A DNA stretch of 6,024 nt from positions 1-6,024 of the forward strand of contig JAAZOO010000387.1 in NCBI GenBank assembly GCA_012797715.1. The letters are read 5' to 3'. Both the position numbers and the translations under genes were made by a program. The stretch's first letter is position 1; every line of letters starts with the position of its first letter. A model generated the notes under the pieces. The model saw nothing but the letters and a program-made list of their open reading frames with translations, did no database searches and had not been told where the DNA came from. Shown one piece after another: positions 4,436 through 6,024 of this stretch. This stretch comes from Geobacteraceae bacterium. Lineage in GTDB: Bacteria > Desulfobacterota > Desulfuromonadia > Geobacterales > Geobacteraceae.

Positions 4436-6024
4436 TTGTCGCTTATTGCCTTGCACAATATCCAGCTCGCCTTCGGCGGACCGCCGATCCTTGACGGGGC
4501 CGGCCTGCAGATCGAGGAAGGGGACCGCCTCTGCCTCCTTGGCCGGAACGGCGCCGGGAAATCCACCCTCTTGAAGCTCCTGGCCGGGGAGATCCCCCCC
4601 GACAACGGCGAGATCATGCGCCGGCAGAATCTGCGGGTTTCCCTGGTGTCCCAGGAATCCCCGCCCGACCTTTCCGGTTCGGTGTTCGACGTGGTTGCTG
4701 CCGGTATGGGAGACGCGGCCGAGTTGCTGGCCGAGCACCACCATGTGGGTATCCGGCTTGCCGCGGAGGGGGGCGACGACCTGCTGAGGCGGCTGGAGGA
4801 AATCCACAAGGCCCTGGAAGAAAGCGGCGGATGGCGCAAGCACCAAGAGGTGGAGCGGGTCCTGGGCCGCCTGTCCCTCGACCCGGAAGCAGATTTTTCC
4901 TCCCTTTCCGGCGGCACCAAACGGCGCGCGCTCCTTGCCCGGGCACTGGTGGCCGCGCCGGACATCCTGCTCATGGATGAGCCGACCAACCATCTGGACA
5001 TCGACACCATTGTCTGGCTCGAGGAATTTCTGCTCAAGGAAGTAAGAACATTCCTGTTCGTGACCCATGACAGGGCCTTTGCGCGGCGCATGGCAAACCG
5101 CGTCGCCGAACTGGACAGGGGAAGGCTCTTTGCCTTCGCCTGTGGATACGATGCCTTCATGGAACGGCGCGAAGCGTTGCTGGAAGCCGAAATCTCCCGC
5201 CAGGCCCTGTTCGACAAGAAACTGGCGCAGGAAGAGGCGTGGATTCGGCAGGGAATCAAGGCGCGGCGCACCCGCAACGAAGGGCGGGTACGTGCGCTCT
5301 TGAAAATGCGCGAGGAGCGGAGCCAGCGGAGGGAACGGCCCGGCTCGGCAGCGATACAGCTCCAGGAGGCGGAACGTTCCGGCCGGCTGGTGGCGGAAGT
5401 GGAAGGCGTCTCTTTCGCCTACGGCGGCAAACCGGTGATCAGGGATTTCTCCACCACCATCCTGCGCAGCGACCGCATCGGCATCATCGGCCCCAACGGA
5501 TCGGGCAAGACGACACTTCTCAGGCTTCTCCTGGGCGAGCTTCAGCCCCAATCGGGCGAAATCCGCCTCGGTACGCGGCGGGAGGTGCTCTACTTCGACC
5601 AGATGCGCGATCAGCTGGATCCGGACCGGACCGTCCAGGAAAACGTGGGCGAGGGGAACGACACCATCGTCATCAACGGCAGGCCGCGCCACGTCATCGG
5701 CTACCTGCAGGACTTCCTTTTTCCCCCGGAACGGGCGCGCAGCCCGGTGCGCATCCTGTCCGGAGGCGAACGCAACCGCCTGCTGCTGGCGAAACTGTTC
5801 ACCAAACCGTCCAACGTGCTGGTCATGGACGAACCGACCAACGACCTGGACGCCGAGACCCTCGACCTGCTGGAGGATCTCCTCCTGGAGTATTCCGGCA
5901 CCCTGCTCCTGGTGAGCCACGATCGGGACTTCCTCAACAACGTGGTCACCAGCACCCTCTCCATCGGGCCGGACGGGCGTGTGCGGGAATACGTGGGCGG
6001 CTACGACGACTGGCTGCGGCAGGC
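4436..6024 (+). CDS. uup: ABC-F ATPase Uup, lacking its C-terminal end (runs off the window)
   Basis: 529 residues are present, against about 635 in E. coli Uup. The start is TTG 4436: SLIALHNIQLAF lines up with the MSLISMHG start of E. coli Uup, and the ribosome-binding site fits. Domain 1 has Walker A GRNGAGKS (36-43), signature LSGG (157-160), Walker B ILLMDEP (177-183) and switch H211. The linker (about 245-315) contains FDKKLAQEEAWIRQGIKARR (259-278), nearly identical to Uup and part of the tRNA-facing linker of ABC-F proteins. Domain 2 has Walker A GPNGSGKT (352-359), NGRPRHVIGYLQDFLF (414-429), LSGGERNRLL (441-450), Walker B VLVMDEP (461-467) and H495. No membrane segments are seen. 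The C-terminal coiled-coil DNA-binding domain would lie outside the window. In E. coli, uup loss raises transposon precise excision and tandem-repeat deletion, and Uup acts on ribosomes and branched DNA. Confidence 0.96.
   Translation, partial: MSLIALHNIQLAFGGPPILDGAGLQIEEGDRLCLLGRNGAGKSTLLKLLAGEIPPDNGEIMRRQNLRVSLVSQESPPDLSGSVFDVVAAGMGDAAELLAEHHHVGIRLAAEGGDDLLRRLEEIHKALEESGGWRKHQEVERVLGRLSLDPEADFSSLSGGTKRRALLARALVAAPDILLMDEPTNHLDIDTIVWLEEFLLKEVRTFLFVTHDRAFARRMANRVAELDRGRLFAFACGYDAFMERREALLEAEISRQALFDKKLAQEEAWIRQGIKARRTRNEGRVRALLKMREERSQRRERPGSAAIQLQEAERSGRLVAEVEGVSFAYGGKPVIRDFSTTILRSDRIGIIGPNGSGKTTLLRLLLGELQPQSGEIRLGTRREVLYFDQMRDQLDPDRTVQENVGEGNDTIVINGRPRHVIGYLQDFLFPPERARSPVRILSGGERNRLLLAKLFTKPSNVLVMDEPTNDLDAETLDLLEDLLLEYSGTLLLVSHDRDFLNNVVTSTLSIGPDGRVREYVGGYDDWLRQ

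Noticed and set aside
4225..4494. R/S-rich + strand open frame through the heptamer array
   Set aside because: The array contains no stop in any + strand frame; the 7-residue periodicity is a by-product of a 7-base unit, and the downstream part is a shadow of uup.
2803..5277. Long minus-strand open frame (824 residues) spanning yjgR, the array and uup
   Set aside because: It runs antisense to two well-recognised genes and through the repeat; its translation shows no recognisable domain.
4304..5920. Long minus-strand open frame (538 residues) opposite uup, with an ERRT-type end
   Set aside because: It is antisense to a clear Uup gene with all ABC motifs intact; its end is the repeat array, and GC-rich coding DNA often leaves such frames open.

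Overview
The window (6,024 bases, GC-rich, all genes on the + strand) looks like chromosomal sequence from a bacterium of the Geobacter/Desulfuromonadales type. That placement is inference. It rests on the EAL-domain protein, the V4R sensor, the HAMP-like module of the kind common in that group, and the heptanucleotide array whose reading frames give ERRT-type repeats. No marker gene fixes the taxon.

Layout: the 3' end of an EAL-domain (cyclic-di-GMP phosphodiesterase-type) gene (1-194) is closed by a Rho-independent terminator (231-251). Next come a long RdgC-family gene (296-1501), a stand-alone V4R (4-vinyl reductase-type) sensor gene (1558-2091), and, overlapping it by one base, a small protein with a HAMP-like module and a CxxC/HxxCxxC tail (2091-2696). 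A HerA/FtsK-like ATPase of the YjgR (DUF853) family follows (2749-4215). After it lies a 189-bp tandem array of 27 heptanucleotides (4221-4409). The last gene is an ABC-F ATPase, Uup (from a TTG codon at 4436), which runs off the right edge with about 529 residues present.

How the parts may work together: RdgC (a DNA-binding modulator of RecA) and Uup (a branched-DNA/ribosome-associated ABC-F protein whose loss in E. coli raises precise excision and tandem-repeat deletion) are both genome-stability proteins in model bacteria. YjgR-type ATPases are of unknown role. Between them sits a translationally coupled V4R plus HAMP/zinc-tail pair of visibly lower GC. This resembles a small sensory module in which the V4R protein carries a Cys/Glu zinc site and the partner has a signalling helix module but no catalytic output.

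The most unusual signal is the heptamer array. It fills 86% of the yjgR-uup gap and stops 15 bases before the uup ribosome-binding site. It is made of two unit classes whose five-base cores (CGTCG and CGACG) are reverse complements of each other, so the transcript or single strand could fold into a long, regularly interrupted hairpin. No complete new defence or mobile system is visible, and I see no tRNA, rRNA, CRISPR or insertion sequence.
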